Positions 43,141 to 51,428 of a stretch of DNA of 64,000 nt are shown here, in pieces (the first letter of the stretch is position 1; the number at the start of each line of letters is the position of its first letter). Both the position numbers and the translations under genes were made by a program. The notes below the pieces were generated by a model that saw only the letters and a program-made list of their open reading frames with translations, had not been told where the DNA came from and did no database searches. The stretch is from Halomonas smyrnensis AAD6 (lineage in GTDB: Bacteria; Pseudomonadota; Gammaproteobacteria; Pseudomonadales; Halomonadaceae): positions 1 through 64,000 of the forward strand of contig NZ_AJKS02000011.1 in NCBI RefSeq assembly GCF_000265245.1, written 5' to 3'.

Positions 43141-44133
43141 ATGCTGGCTGAATGGCTGTCCCTCACCCTGGACGGGGCCGCCGCCGCCCCCGAGGGCGAG
43201 CTGCCCGGCGGCCGCTACCGCATCCACGGCCCCGGCCTGCTCGAGCTCCTGCCCGCCTCGCCGTCGCCCACGGCCCCGGCGCTGGTGCTCTCCGCCGGCA
43301 TCCACGGCAACGAGACCGCGCCCATCGAGCTGCTCGGCGACCTGCTGGCGCGGCTGGAGGCCGGACGGCTCACGCCGGCCAGCCCGACGCTGGTGATCCT
43401 CGGCAACCTCGAGGCCATCCGGGCCGGCACCCGCTTCGTCGAGACCAACCTCAACCGGCTGTTCCGCCGCGGCCTCGACGCCGAGGGCCGGGAGGCGGAC
43501 CGCGCTCGCGAGCTGATGGCCACGGTGGACGCCTTCTTCGCGCACCACAGCGGGCGCCGCCGGATCCACCACGACCTGCACACCGCGATCCGCGACAGCC
43601 AGTATCCGCGCTTCGCCGTGGAGCCGTTCGCCGAGGCCCCCACGCCCGACGAGCAGTGGCGCTGGCTGGCCGGTGCCGACATCCAGGCGGTGCTCCACCA
43701 GCACACCCACAGCTGGACCTTCTCCCACTATTCGAAGCACTACCACGGCGCGGCGGCCTTCACCCTGGAGCTCGGCCGTGCCCTGCCCTTCGGCGAGAAC
43801 GACCTGGCGCCCCTGGCGCCCATGGGCGCGCTGCTCGCGGCGTTGATCGAGAACCGCCTCCCGGCGGAACGCCCGACGGCCGACATGGCCTTCTTCCGCG
43901 TCGAACACGAGCTCAAGCGCCACGCCGAGGACTTCCGGCTGTGCTTCGCCGACGACACGCCCAACTTCACCGAGTTCGCCCCCGGCACCCGGCTGGCCGA
44001 GGATGCGATCGACGGCCCCTTCACGGTCGGCGAGGCGCCGCTGCGGGTGGTGTTCCCCAACGCCGCCGTCGAGATCGGTGCCCGCGCCGCCCTGCTGGTC
44101 AGCGCGGTCGCAGCGCCGGACGAGAGCGACTGA
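43141..44133 (+). CDS. astE: Succinylglutamate desuccinylase AstE
   Basis: Last enzyme of the arginine succinyltransferase pathway, releasing succinate and glutamate. A zinc carboxypeptidase-like protein of 330 residues: zinc ligands in SAGIHGNETAPIE and the later histidine in HHDLHTAIRD, then FTLELGRALPFGEND with the catalytic glutamate. The other ast genes are not in the window. It lies just upstream of a basic-amino-acid ABC transporter operon, which fits arginine use. A 26-codon open frame (43071-43151) overlaps its start. Confidence 0.92.
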   Translation: MLAEWLSLTLDGAAAAPEGELPGGRYRIHGPGLLELLPASPSPTAPALVLSAGIHGNETAPIELLGDLLARLEAGRLTPASPTLVILGNLEAIRAGTRFVETNLNRLFRRGLDAEGREADRARELMATVDAFFAHHSGRRRIHHDLHTAIRDSQYPRFAVEPFAEAPTPDEQWRWLAGADIQAVLHQHTHSWTFSHYSKHYHGAAAFTLELGRALPFGENDLAPLAPMGALLAALIENRLPAERPTADMAFFRVEHELKRHAEDFRLCFADDTPNFTEFAPGTRLAEDAIDGPFTVGEAPLRVVFPNAAVEIGARAALLVSAVAAPDESD

Positions 44134-44351
44134 GCGGCACGGCAGTCTGGCAGGATGCCAGCTGACTATCGGACCAAGGTCGAACGAGCGCAGAGGCAAG
44201 AAGGCCTGCCGTTCACGGTCGAGACTGGTAGAATCGCCCCCTTTTTCACGCCGGACCGTCTCGAACGGTCTCTGGGGCCCTGCCCGAAGTCGCGTCGCCG
44301 GTGCGATTTCCGGCAGCGCCCAGGTGATCCCTTCGAACTGGAGCCTTTTCC

Positions 44352-45122
44352 ATGGCCGACACCCCGATTCCGCTGGAAGTGCGCAACATCAAGAAGCGCT
44401 TCGGCGACAACGACGTCCTCAAGGGGCTCTCCCTGCAGGCCCACAAGGGCGACGTCATCACCCTGATCGGAGCCTCCGGCTCCGGCAAGAGCACCTTCCT
44501 GCGCTGCATGAACCTGCTCGAGCAGCCCGACGAGGGCGAGCTGATCGTCCACGGCGAGACGATCCGCTTCAAGGAGACCAAGCACGGCCGCGAGCCGGCG
44601 GACTGGAAGCAGGTCGTGGCCATGCGCGCCCGGCTCTCCATGGTTTTCCAGAGCTTCAACCTGTGGGCCCACATGACGCTGCTGGAAAACGTCATCGAGG
44701 CCCCGGTGCAGGTGCTCGGCAAGTCGAAGCAGGACGCCATCAAGCACGCCCGCGAGCTGCTCGAGCGGGTCGGCCTGGGCGAGCGCGCCGACTACTATCC
44801 GGCCCAGCTCTCCGGCGGCCAGCAGCAGCGCGGCGCCATCGCCCGGGCGCTGGCCATGGACCCGGAGGTGATGCTGTTCGACGAGCCGACCTCGGCGCTC
44901 GACCCGGAGCTGGTCGGCGACGTGCTCAAGGTCATGCGCGACCTGGCCGAGGAAGGCCGCACCATGATCGTGGTCACCCACGAGATGGCCTTCGCCCGCG
45001 ACGTCTCCACCCAGGTCGTCTACCTGCACCAGGGCCAGGTCGAGGAAGCCGGACCGCCCGAGCAGGTGCTGGGCAATCCGCGCTCCGAGCGTCTCAAGCA
45101 GTTCCTGGCACCCAAGCACTAA
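44352..45122 (+). CDS. Basic-amino-acid ABC transporter ATP-binding protein (HisP/AotP-like)
   Basis: A 256-residue ATPase of the polar amino acid family. Walker A GASGSGKST at 40-48, signature LSGGQQQR, Walker B VMLFDEPTSALD and switch histidine VVTHEMAF are intact. The insert with LSMVFQSFNLWAHMTLLENV is typical of HisP/AotP. First gene of an operon with two permeases (24-bp gap) and two binding proteins; probably imports arginine, ornithine, lysine or histidine. Confidence 0.92.
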   Translation: MADTPIPLEVRNIKKRFGDNDVLKGLSLQAHKGDVITLIGASGSGKSTFLRCMNLLEQPDEGELIVHGETIRFKETKHGREPADWKQVVAMRARLSMVFQSFNLWAHMTLLENVIEAPVQVLGKSKQDAIKHARELLERVGLGERADYYPAQLSGGQQQRGAIARALAMDPEVMLFDEPTSALDPELVGDVLKVMRDLAEEGRTMIVVTHEMAFARDVSTQVVYLHQGQVEEAGPPEQVLGNPRSERLKQFLAPKH

Positions 45123-45146
45123 GGCGCCCGCACGAGGAGATCACCC

Positions 45147-45851
45147 ATGATCGATCTGCACGGCTACGGCCCGCGCCTGTTCGAAGGCGCCCTGATCACC
45201 GTCGAGCTGGCGGTGCTGTCGCTGCTCCTGGCCATCGTGCTGGGGCTCGCCACCGCCAGCGCCAAGATGTCCCGCCACTGGGGCCTGCGCCAGCTCGGCA
45301 CCCTCTATACCACCGTCATCCGCGGCGTGCCGGACCTGGTGCTGATGATGCTGCTGTTCTTCGGCGGCCAGATCGGCATCAACATGGTCACCGACTGGCT
45401 CTACTACCAGTTCGACGTCGACATCTTCATCAACGTCAACGAGTTCGTGGCCGGCGTGGTCACCATCGGCCTGATCTTCGGCGCCTACATGGGCGAGACC
45501 TTCCGCGGCGCCTTCATGGCCGTGGACAGCGGCCAGATCGAGGCCGGCCGCGCCTACGGCATGCGCCCCTGGCTGGTGTTCCGCCGCATCCGCTTCCCGC
45601 AGATGATGCGCCACGCCCTGCCCGGCCTGTCCAACAACTGGATGGTGCTGCTCAAGACCACCGCCCTGGTCTCGGTGATCGGCCTGTCGGACATGGTCCG
45701 CGTCGCTTCCGAGGCCTCCAAGGCGACTCGCGAGCCCTTCACCTTCATGATCATCGTCGCGGCCGTCTATCTGCTGATCGCCAGCGTCTCCGAATGGGGA
45801 TTCGCCCGCCTGCAGAAGCGCTATGACATCGGCTACGGGGAGGCGAACTGA
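45147..45851 (+). CDS. Basic-amino-acid ABC permease (HisQ/AotQ-like)
   Basis: A 234-residue inner-membrane permease with about five helices. Starts GYGPRLFEGALITVELAVLSLLLAI, with YTTVIRGVPDLVLMMLLFFGGQ and the coupling-loop EAA motif EAGRAYGMRPWLVFRRIRFPQM. The pattern YTTVIRGVPD fits the HisQ/AotQ half of a heteromeric permease. Its stop overlaps the next start by one base. Confidence 0.91.
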   Translation: MIDLHGYGPRLFEGALITVELAVLSLLLAIVLGLATASAKMSRHWGLRQLGTLYTTVIRGVPDLVLMMLLFFGGQIGINMVTDWLYYQFDVDIFINVNEFVAGVVTIGLIFGAYMGETFRGAFMAVDSGQIEAGRAYGMRPWLVFRRIRFPQMMRHALPGLSNNWMVLLKTTALVSVIGLSDMVRVASEASKATREPFTFMIIVAAVYLLIASVSEWGFARLQKRYDIGYGEAN

Positions 45852-46582
45852 TGGACGCCCTGATGAACTGGCTCGAGGCCCGGCTGGCCGACAACAGCAT
45901 CTTCACCCTGCAGACGCTCGGCTACTACGGCGACGGCCTGGTCACCACCGTGCAGCTGGTGTTCCTGTCGCTGATCATCGGCGTGGTGCTGGCGGTGCCG
46001 CTGGCCATCGGCCGCGGCTCGAAGAAGGCCTGGGTGCGCCTGCCGATCTTCTTCTACTGCTACGTGTTCCGCGGCACCCCGCTGCTGGTGCAGCTCTACC
46101 TGATCTACTACGGGGTGGTGTTCGTCGAGGGCATCCAGGAGACCTGGCTGTGGGTGATCCTCGAGAAGCCCTTCGTGCCGGCGCTGATCGCCTTCACCCT
46201 GAACACCGGGGCCTACACCACCGAGATCTTCCGCGGCGCGATCAAGTCCACGCCCAGGGGCGAGATCGAGGCGGCCCGGGCCTACGGCATGTCCTGGGGA
46301 CTGATGATGCGGCGCATCGTGCTGCCCAGCGCCTTCCGCCGCGCCCTGCCGGCCTACGGCAACGAGGTGATCTTCATGCTCCACGCCAGCGCCATCGCCA
46401 GCGTGGTGACGCTGATGGACCTCACCGGCGCGGCCCGCTTCGTCTACGCCCGCTTCTACGCGCCCTTCGACGCCTTCCTGTTCGTGGCGGCGATCTACCT
46501 GTGCCTGACCTTCTCGATCATCTTCTTCTTCCGTCGACTGGAGAATCGGCTGCTCGCGCACCTGAGGCCGGCAGGCCACTGA
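45851..46582 (+). CDS. Basic-amino-acid ABC permease (HisM/AotM-like)
   Basis: The second permease subunit, 243 residues with about five helices: VFRGTPLLVQLYLIYYG, then the EAA motif EAARAYGMSWGLMMRRIVLPSA. The combination with a HisQ-like partner is the histidine/arginine/ornithine importer layout. Two hairpins follow before the first binding-protein gene. Confidence 0.91.
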   Translation: MDALMNWLEARLADNSIFTLQTLGYYGDGLVTTVQLVFLSLIIGVVLAVPLAIGRGSKKAWVRLPIFFYCYVFRGTPLLVQLYLIYYGVVFVEGIQETWLWVILEKPFVPALIAFTLNTGAYTTEIFRGAIKSTPRGEIEAARAYGMSWGLMMRRIVLPSAFRRALPAYGNEVIFMLHASAIASVVTLMDLTGAARFVYARFYAPFDAFLFVAAIYLCLTFSIIFFFRRLENRLLAHLRPAGH

Positions 46583-46593
46583 GACAAGCGTCA

Positions 46594-46620
46594 AACGAAC
46601 GTTGGGAACCAACGTTCGTT
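46594..46620 (+). other. Perfect 12-bp inverted repeat between permease and binding-protein genes
   Basis: AACGAACGTTGG-GAA-CCAACGTTCGTT, 11 bp past the permease stop. It is AT-richer than the GC terminators elsewhere and has no U-tract. It could be an mRNA-processing or stability hairpin that favours the binding-protein message, or a repressor site (AACGTT half-sites). Confidence 0.55.
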
Positions 46621-46631
46621 CCCGAGCTTTC

Positions 46632-46665
46632 GACCCGCCCGGCCTTCCGCTAAGGTGGGCGGGTC
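46632..46665 (+). terminator. Second hairpin before the first binding-protein gene
   Basis: A 9-bp stem GACCCGCCC/GGGCGGGTC with an inner CCTT/AAGG pair. No U-tract. Confidence 0.5.
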
Positions 46666-46719
46666 ATCCCGCAATCGCCGCCCACATGGCGGACCATCAA
46701 CAACAAGGGGAGTCCCTCC

Positions 46720-47487
46720 ATGAAGTTTCAGAAGATCCTGAGCCTCGGCGTGCTGAGCGCCGCCATGATCGCCGGCACCGCCAGTGCCGACGTCCGCGAC
46801 ATCCGCATCGGCGTCGACGTGCCCTACGAGCCGATGGAGTTCCGCACCCCGGACGGCGAGCTGACCGGCTTCGACATCGACCTGGGCAACGCCCTGTGCG
46901 CCGAGATCGGCATCCAGTGCGAGTGGGTCGTCCAGGGCTGGGACGGCATCATCCCCGGACTGAAGGCGCGCAAGTACGACGCCATCATGTCCTCGATGAC
47001 CATCAACGAGCAGCGTCGCGAGCAGGTGCTGTTCTCCGATCCCTACATCACCCCGCCCTCCGCCTGGTTCGCCCCGGCTGACAGCGAGATCACCACGCCC
47101 GACACCGAGTCCCTGGACGGCAAGTCCATCGGCGTGCAGCGCGGCACCCTGCAGGACAACTACGTCACCGACATGTACGGCGACGTGGCCGACGTGAACC
47201 GCTACGCCACCGCCGACGACATGGTGCTGGACATGGATGCCGGCCGCCTGGACATCGCCTTCCTCGACTTCCCGATCGGCAAGTCCACCCTGATCGACAG
47301 CGAGGCCGGCGACTACAAGACCGTCGGCGAGACGATCAGCGAGCCGGTGGAATACTTCGGCGAAGGCTTCGGCATCGCCTTCCGCCAGCGCGACGGCGAG
47401 CTGGCCGAGGCCTTCAACGAGGCGCTCTCCACGCTCAAGGCCAACGGCACCTACGACGAGATCGAGGCCAAGTACTTCGGTGAATGA
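46720..47487 (+). CDS. Basic-amino-acid ABC substrate-binding protein 1 (ArgT/AotJ-like)
   Basis: A periplasmic binding protein of 255 residues with a signal peptide ending GTASA near 23. SBP_bac_3 features: IRIGVDVPYEPMEF, DLGNALCAEIGIQCEWV (with the paired cysteines of ArgT/HisJ-type proteins), SMTINEQRREQVLFSDPY, GVQRGTLQDNYV. It probably delivers arginine, ornithine or lysine to the permease encoded just upstream. A clear paralogue follows at 47813. Confidence 0.9.
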   Translation: MKFQKILSLGVLSAAMIAGTASADVRDIRIGVDVPYEPMEFRTPDGELTGFDIDLGNALCAEIGIQCEWVVQGWDGIIPGLKARKYDAIMSSMTINEQRREQVLFSDPYITPPSAWFAPADSEITTPDTESLDGKSIGVQRGTLQDNYVTDMYGDVADVNRYATADDMVLDMDAGRLDIAFLDFPIGKSTLIDSEAGDYKTVGETISEPVEYFGEGFGIAFRQRDGELAEAFNEALSTLKANGTYDEIEAKYFGE

Positions 47488-47812
47488 GGTCCTGGGTGAA
47501 TAAGGCCTTCGGCGAGATCTCTCCCGTGAACGCAGACTTCACCGCAGCGATCGCCGCCCCGGAACCCCCGGGGCGGCATCGTGCCCCCGCGTCCATGCGA
47601 GGCCATCGCCTTCCCGCCGGCGCCAAGCCCATCCGCTCGCCCGCCCCGCGTTTCTACCTCAGCGAATGGTTCGAAGAGTGAACCCTCCGGATGGCCGGCC
47701 AGGCCGTCCCGGCACGCCCGTGCCCCGCCACTGACGCCGAACCCCGCTGCGCCGCCACACCGGCGCGATCGATGAACGACACCAACGCACACCCACCATG
47801 GGAGGACAGCTC
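47488..47812 (+). other. Gap between the two binding-protein genes
   Basis: A 325-bp stretch holding a GC hairpin at 47553-47577. An open frame of 65 codons starting at 47484 overlaps the upstream stop, but its composition and lack of similarity argue against a gene. The remainder probably contains the promoter of the second binding-protein gene. Confidence 0.5.
47553..47577 (+). terminator. Hairpin after binding-protein gene 1
   Basis: A perfect 10-bp GC stem with a 5-nt loop, about 65 bp past the stop. No U-tract. Confidence 0.55.
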
Positions 47813-48592
47813 ATGTCCCATCGCCACCTGCTGCTGGCCGCCATCCTCGGCGCCGGCCTCGTCACCGCGACCGCCCAGGCCGACGAACCGATTCGCCTGG
47901 CCGTGGACGTGCCCTACGAGCCCTTCGAGTACAAGCTGCCCGACGGCACCCTGACCGGCTTCGAGGTCGATCTGGGCAACGCCGTGTGCGAATACCTGGA
48001 GCGCGAATGCCGCTGGGTCGAGCAGCCCTGGGACGGCATGATCCCGGCTCTGAAGGCCCGCAAGTTCGATGCCATCATGTCATCGATGGCCATCACCGAG
48101 GAGCGCGCCCGCCAGGTGCTGTTCTCGGAGCCCTACTACACCACTCCCAGCGCCTGGATCACGGCCAATGGCAACGACATCGACCTGCAGGACCGCGACA
48201 GCCTCGAGGGCCTGACCGTCGGCGTCCAGCGCGCCACGCTGCAGGATCGCTACGTCACCGATCTCTACGGCGACGTCCTCGACGTGCGCCGCTATGCCAG
48301 CGCCGACGACGTGGTCGCCGACATGCGCACCGGCCGGCTGGATCTGACCTTTATGGACTATCCGATCGCCGAGGCGACGATCGACATCGACACCGCCGAT
48401 AGCGACTTCCAGCGCATCAGCGACTTCATCAAGGAGCCCGAGACCTACTTCGGCCAGGGCGTCGGCGTGGCCTTCCGCCACCGCGACCGCGAGCTCGCCG
48501 AGCAGTTCAACGAGGCCCTGCAGGCGCTGAAGACCGACGGCACCTACGACGAGATCATGGCCAAGTACTTCAGCTACGACGTCAAGCTGTAG
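47813..48592 (+). CDS. Basic-amino-acid ABC substrate-binding protein 2
   Basis: A paralogue of the preceding binding protein, 259 residues with a signal peptide ending TAQA near 23. It keeps the same framework (AVDVPYEPFEY, DLGNAVCEYLERECRWV with both cysteines, SSMAITEERARQVLFSEPY, GVQRATLQDRYV) but differs in pocket-lining stretches, so it probably widens the substrate range of the shared permease, as HisJ and ArgT do in enteric bacteria. Start at 47813 by spacing; an in-frame ATG 15 bp upstream is also possible. Confidence 0.9.
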   Translation: MSHRHLLLAAILGAGLVTATAQADEPIRLAVDVPYEPFEYKLPDGTLTGFEVDLGNAVCEYLERECRWVEQPWDGMIPALKARKFDAIMSSMAITEERARQVLFSEPYYTTPSAWITANGNDIDLQDRDSLEGLTVGVQRATLQDRYVTDLYGDVLDVRRYASADDVVADMRTGRLDLTFMDYPIAEATIDIDTADSDFQRISDFIKEPETYFGQGVGVAFRHRDRELAEQFNEALQALKTDGTYDEIMAKYFSYDVKL

Positions 48593-48612
48593 GCCCAGTT
48601 TCGGCCTTCACC

Positions 48613-48643
48613 GGACGCCGGCGGCCCGCCGGCGTCCTCATTT
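48613..48643 (+). terminator. Terminator after binding-protein gene 2
   Basis: A perfect 10-bp stem GGACGCCGGC/GCCGGCGTCC with a 5-nt loop, then TCATTT. Confidence 0.6.
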
Positions 48644-48654
48644 CGAGAGGAGCG

Positions 48655-49812
48655 ATGATGCTGACCCTGCTCAAGAACGCCCGGCTGCATGCCCCCGAAC
48701 CGAAGGGCCTGTGCCACCTGCTGATCGGCGACGGCCGCATCGCCGCCATCGTCCCGGCGGACGCCGGCTCGGCGCTGCCCGCTCAGGGTCCGGCGGTGAC
48801 GGTCGAGGACCTGGAAGGCCGTCGCGTCATTCCCGGGCTGGTCGACCCCCTGGTGCACTTCATCGGCGGCGGCGGCGAGGGAGGCTTCGGCACCCGCACC
48901 CCCGAGCTCGGCCTGGACGAGGCCCTGGCCTCCGGGGTCACCACCCTGGTCGGCGCCCTGGGCACCGACGCCCTGACCCGCACGCCCGCCAACCTGCTGG
49001 GCAAGGCCCGTGAGCTGGCCGCGGGCGGGCTGAGTACCTACTGCTATACCGGCTCCTACCAGCTGCCGCCGGTGACCGTGACCGGCTCGGTGGCCAGTGA
49101 CATCGCCTTCATTCCCGAATTCATCGGCCTGGGCGAGGTGGCCATCAGCGACCACCGCGGCTCCCAACCGAGCCGCGAGGAACTCACCCGGCTGGCCGCC
49201 GAAACCCGCACCGCCGGAATGCTGGCCGGCAAGGGCGGCATCGTTTTCATCCACACCGGCGACGCCGAGGGCGGCCTCGAGCCGCTGCGCGAGGCGGCCC
49301 GCCACAGCGCCCTGCCGCTGGCCCAGTTCCTGCCCACCCACATCAACCGCACCGCCGAGCTGTTCGAGGACGGCCTGCGCTTCGGCCGCGAGGGCGGACG
49401 CATCGACTTCACCACCAGCACCACACCGGAGCTGCTGGCCGACGGCGAGGTGCCCGCCGCCCTCGCCGTGGCCCGAGCCCTGGAGGCGCGCGTCGATCCC
49501 TCGCGGATCACGCTGTCCTCCGATGCCAACGCCTCGCTGCCGCGCTTCGACGCCGAGGGCCGCTTCGCCGGCCTCCAGCCCGGCCGCCTGAGCAGCCTGT
49601 TCGAGACCCTCGGCGAGTGCATCGAACGACACGGCGTAGCCCTCGACCAGGCCATCGGCGCGGCCAGCACCCACGCCGCAGACGCCCTGGGCCTGCCACG
49701 CAAGGGTCGCCTGCAGGCGGGGCACGACGCGGACCTGCTGGTGCTGTCCGATGACACCTGGGCCATCGACGAGGTCTGGGCCATGGGGCGCCGAGTGCAT
49801 CGTCGCCCCTGA
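48655..49812 (+). CDS. iadA: Isoaspartyl dipeptidase-like amidohydrolase (IadA family, altered metal ligands)
   Basis: A 385-residue amidohydrolase with the IadA framework: GLVDPLVHFIGGGGEGG, YTGSYQLPPVT, GLGEVAISDHRGSQP, FIHTGDAEGG, LPTHINR and TLSSDANAS. IadA cleaves beta-aspartyl dipeptides formed by protein damage. H68, H200, H229, D290 and the substrate residues E75, Y135 and R232 are present. The first histidine of the usual HVH pair is leucine (L66), and the position of the carboxylated lysine in E. coli IadA is a glutamate (E161). The enzyme may have one metal, another reaction, or be inactive. It follows the amino-acid importer, fitting peptide or amino-acid scavenging. Confidence 0.82.
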   Translation: MMLTLLKNARLHAPEPKGLCHLLIGDGRIAAIVPADAGSALPAQGPAVTVEDLEGRRVIPGLVDPLVHFIGGGGEGGFGTRTPELGLDEALASGVTTLVGALGTDALTRTPANLLGKARELAAGGLSTYCYTGSYQLPPVTVTGSVASDIAFIPEFIGLGEVAISDHRGSQPSREELTRLAAETRTAGMLAGKGGIVFIHTGDAEGGLEPLREAARHSALPLAQFLPTHINRTAELFEDGLRFGREGGRIDFTTSTTPELLADGEVPAALAVARALEARVDPSRITLSSDANASLPRFDAEGRFAGLQPGRLSSLFETLGECIERHGVALDQAIGAASTHAADALGLPRKGRLQAGHDADLLVLSDDTWAIDEVWAMGRRVHRRP

Positions 49813-49818
49813 CCCGGC

Positions 49819-50277
49819 TCACAGCCTCGGATGCACCCCCGCCACGTGGTCACCGTCGGCCGAGGCGTTGGCCACGGCGTCTTCCGGCGGGTGTGCCAGG
49901 GCATCGAGGATGCCGCACTCGGCGGCGGAATGTTGCCCCTGGCAGCGCGCGCGCAGGGCCTGCAGGGCGCCTTCCAGGGCCTGAAGCTGGGCGATGCGGG
50001 CGGCCACGTGATCGAGGTGGGCGTCGATCAGCGCGTCGGCCTCGTGGCAGGGTCGGTCGGGATGATCGTGGCAGTCCAGCAGCGCGCGGATCTCGTCGAG
50101 CGTCATGTCCAGCGCCCGGCAGTGGCGGATGAAGGCCAGCCGTTCGACGTGAGCCTCGCCGTAGAGGCGATAGTTGGCCTCGCTGCGGGCGGGTTCGGGC
50201 AGCAGCCCCTCGCGCTCGTAGTAGCGGATGGTGACGACGCGGCAGTCGGTGCGCCGCGCCAGCTCGCCGATCTTCAT
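49819..50277 (-). CDS. cadR: MerR-family heavy-metal regulator (CadR-like)
   Basis: A 152-residue MerR regulator. Winged helix-turn-helix MKIGELARRTDCRVVTIRYYEREGLLP, then a coiled-coil dimerisation helix. Cysteines C69, C77, C112 and C121 suit the CadR/PbrR/ZntR metal site (C77 on the partner subunit, the other two in the C-terminal loop). The histidine-containing tail (GDHVAGVHPRL) is also CadR-like. Start at 50277; longer in-frame starts lack family similarity. A perfect MerR-type palindrome lies 40 bp upstream, but no metal-export gene is adjacent. Confidence 0.86.
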   Translation of the reverse strand: MKIGELARRTDCRVVTIRYYEREGLLPEPARSEANYRLYGEAHVERLAFIRHCRALDMTLDEIRALLDCHDHPDRPCHEADALIDAHLDHVAARIAQLQALEGALQALRARCQGQHSAAECGILDALAHPPEDAVANASADGDHVAGVHPRL

Positions 50278-50316
50278 GAACAGGCTCCGATAAGGGCGTG
50301 GTCGGTCGTGACACTT

Positions 50317-50333
50317 CCTATAGTGACTATAGG
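50317..50333. promoter_or_regulatory. CadR-type operator
   Basis: CCTATAGTGACTATAGG, a perfect 7-3-7 palindrome of the MerR/CadR type, 39 bp upstream of the regulator gene and 150 bp upstream of the divergent TraX-family gene. MerR operators normally sit inside an overlong promoter spacer. Confidence 0.8.
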
Positions 50334-50483
50334 CATTGCGTGAGACAAGCCGGCATCGACGGCGTTCGCGCCGATGCCGGTCGGCGACACCCTGTGCAGA
50401 AAATCGACAAGGCGCCGCCATGCCTCGAACCCGCTCGCCTTGGGCCGGTCATCGATAGGGCCACCCACGACAAGGAGATCGCG

Positions 50484-51272
50484 ATGTCCCTCGCCGCCAA
50501 CGCCGATGCCAGCATCGCCCGCCCCTCCTCGGCCTGGACGGGCTGGGGCCAGTGGCTGGCGCTGATCACCATGACCCTCGATCACCTGTCGCGCTACGCG
50601 GTGCCCGAGGCCTGGGGGCTGAGCTGGATCGACTCCTCGCTGGGGCGCATCGCCTTCCCGCTGTTCGCCGCCATGGTCGCCTGGCACGGGCTGTTCAACA
50701 CCCGCGATCCGCTGCGCTACGCCCGGCGCGTGCTGGTGATCGGCCTGGTCGCCCAGCTGCCCTATGCGCTGATGCCCCGCGACATCGACGGCCTGATCCT
50801 CAATATCTGCTTCACGCTGTCGCTGGGCCTGATCGGCGGTGCCTGGCTGCTGAGCCTGCCGGCACGGCGGGAGCGCGGTCTCGCCGCCTGGCGGCTGACC
50901 GCCGAGACGCTGGCCGCCCTGGCGGTGTGGGCGCTGGCGGGTCCGGTCGTGGAGTATGGTCATCTGGGCCTGCTGATGATCCCGCTCTACATGCTGGCCA
51001 TGCAGCGCCTGCACGCGGCCGCGGCGACGCCGGGCGAGCGCCTGCTCGGGCTCGTGTCGGCGCTGCCGGTGGTGGTCACCGCCGGGCTGATGAACAGCTC
51101 CGAGATGGCCAAGGCCTTCACCGTCGCCACCTGCCTGGCGGTCCTGCTGCTGGCCGCCGGCGCCCACCGGCTCTCGCCCCGGGTGCCGTGCTCGATGCCG
51201 CGCCGCCTGTGGCTGGCCTGGTATCCCGCCCACTTCGCGGCCATCGCGCTATGGCTGGCCATCGCCACCTGA
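50484..51272 (+). CDS. TraX-family membrane protein
   Basis: A 262-residue integral membrane protein with about seven helices. The TraX pattern is seen in ALITMTLDHLSRYAVP, SSLGRIAFPLFAAMVAWHG, RYARRVLVIGLVAQLPYAL and NICFTLSLGL. TraX of plasmid F acetylates pilin, but chromosomal relatives are common and their acceptor is unknown. The start at 50484 has an AAGGAG site. It faces the CadR-like gene across its operator, though a metal role would be unexpected. Confidence 0.82.
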   Translation: MSLAANADASIARPSSAWTGWGQWLALITMTLDHLSRYAVPEAWGLSWIDSSLGRIAFPLFAAMVAWHGLFNTRDPLRYARRVLVIGLVAQLPYALMPRDIDGLILNICFTLSLGLIGGAWLLSLPARRERGLAAWRLTAETLAALAVWALAGPVVEYGHLGLLMIPLYMLAMQRLHAAAATPGERLLGLVSALPVVVTAGLMNSSEMAKAFTVATCLAVLLLAAGAHRLSPRVPCSMPRRLWLAWYPAHFAAIALWLAIAT

Positions 51273-51428
51273 GCCGGCCTCGCCGGCGATGACGCCGAAG
51301 CCGCCGACCGCCTCCAGCACCACGCCCGGCGAGGGTCCGGCCCGCGGCTTTCGGCCTCGCGGTGGCAGGCCCCGATGTCTCGACCGGCCTTCAGGGCATG
51401 CCAGCCCGCGAGGGCGCGCCGAGGCGGA

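Noticed and set aside
47484..47681. 65-codon open frame after the first binding-protein gene
   Set aside because: It overlaps the stop by 4 bp but contains the post-gene hairpin, has no ribosome site of its own and shows no recognisable motif.
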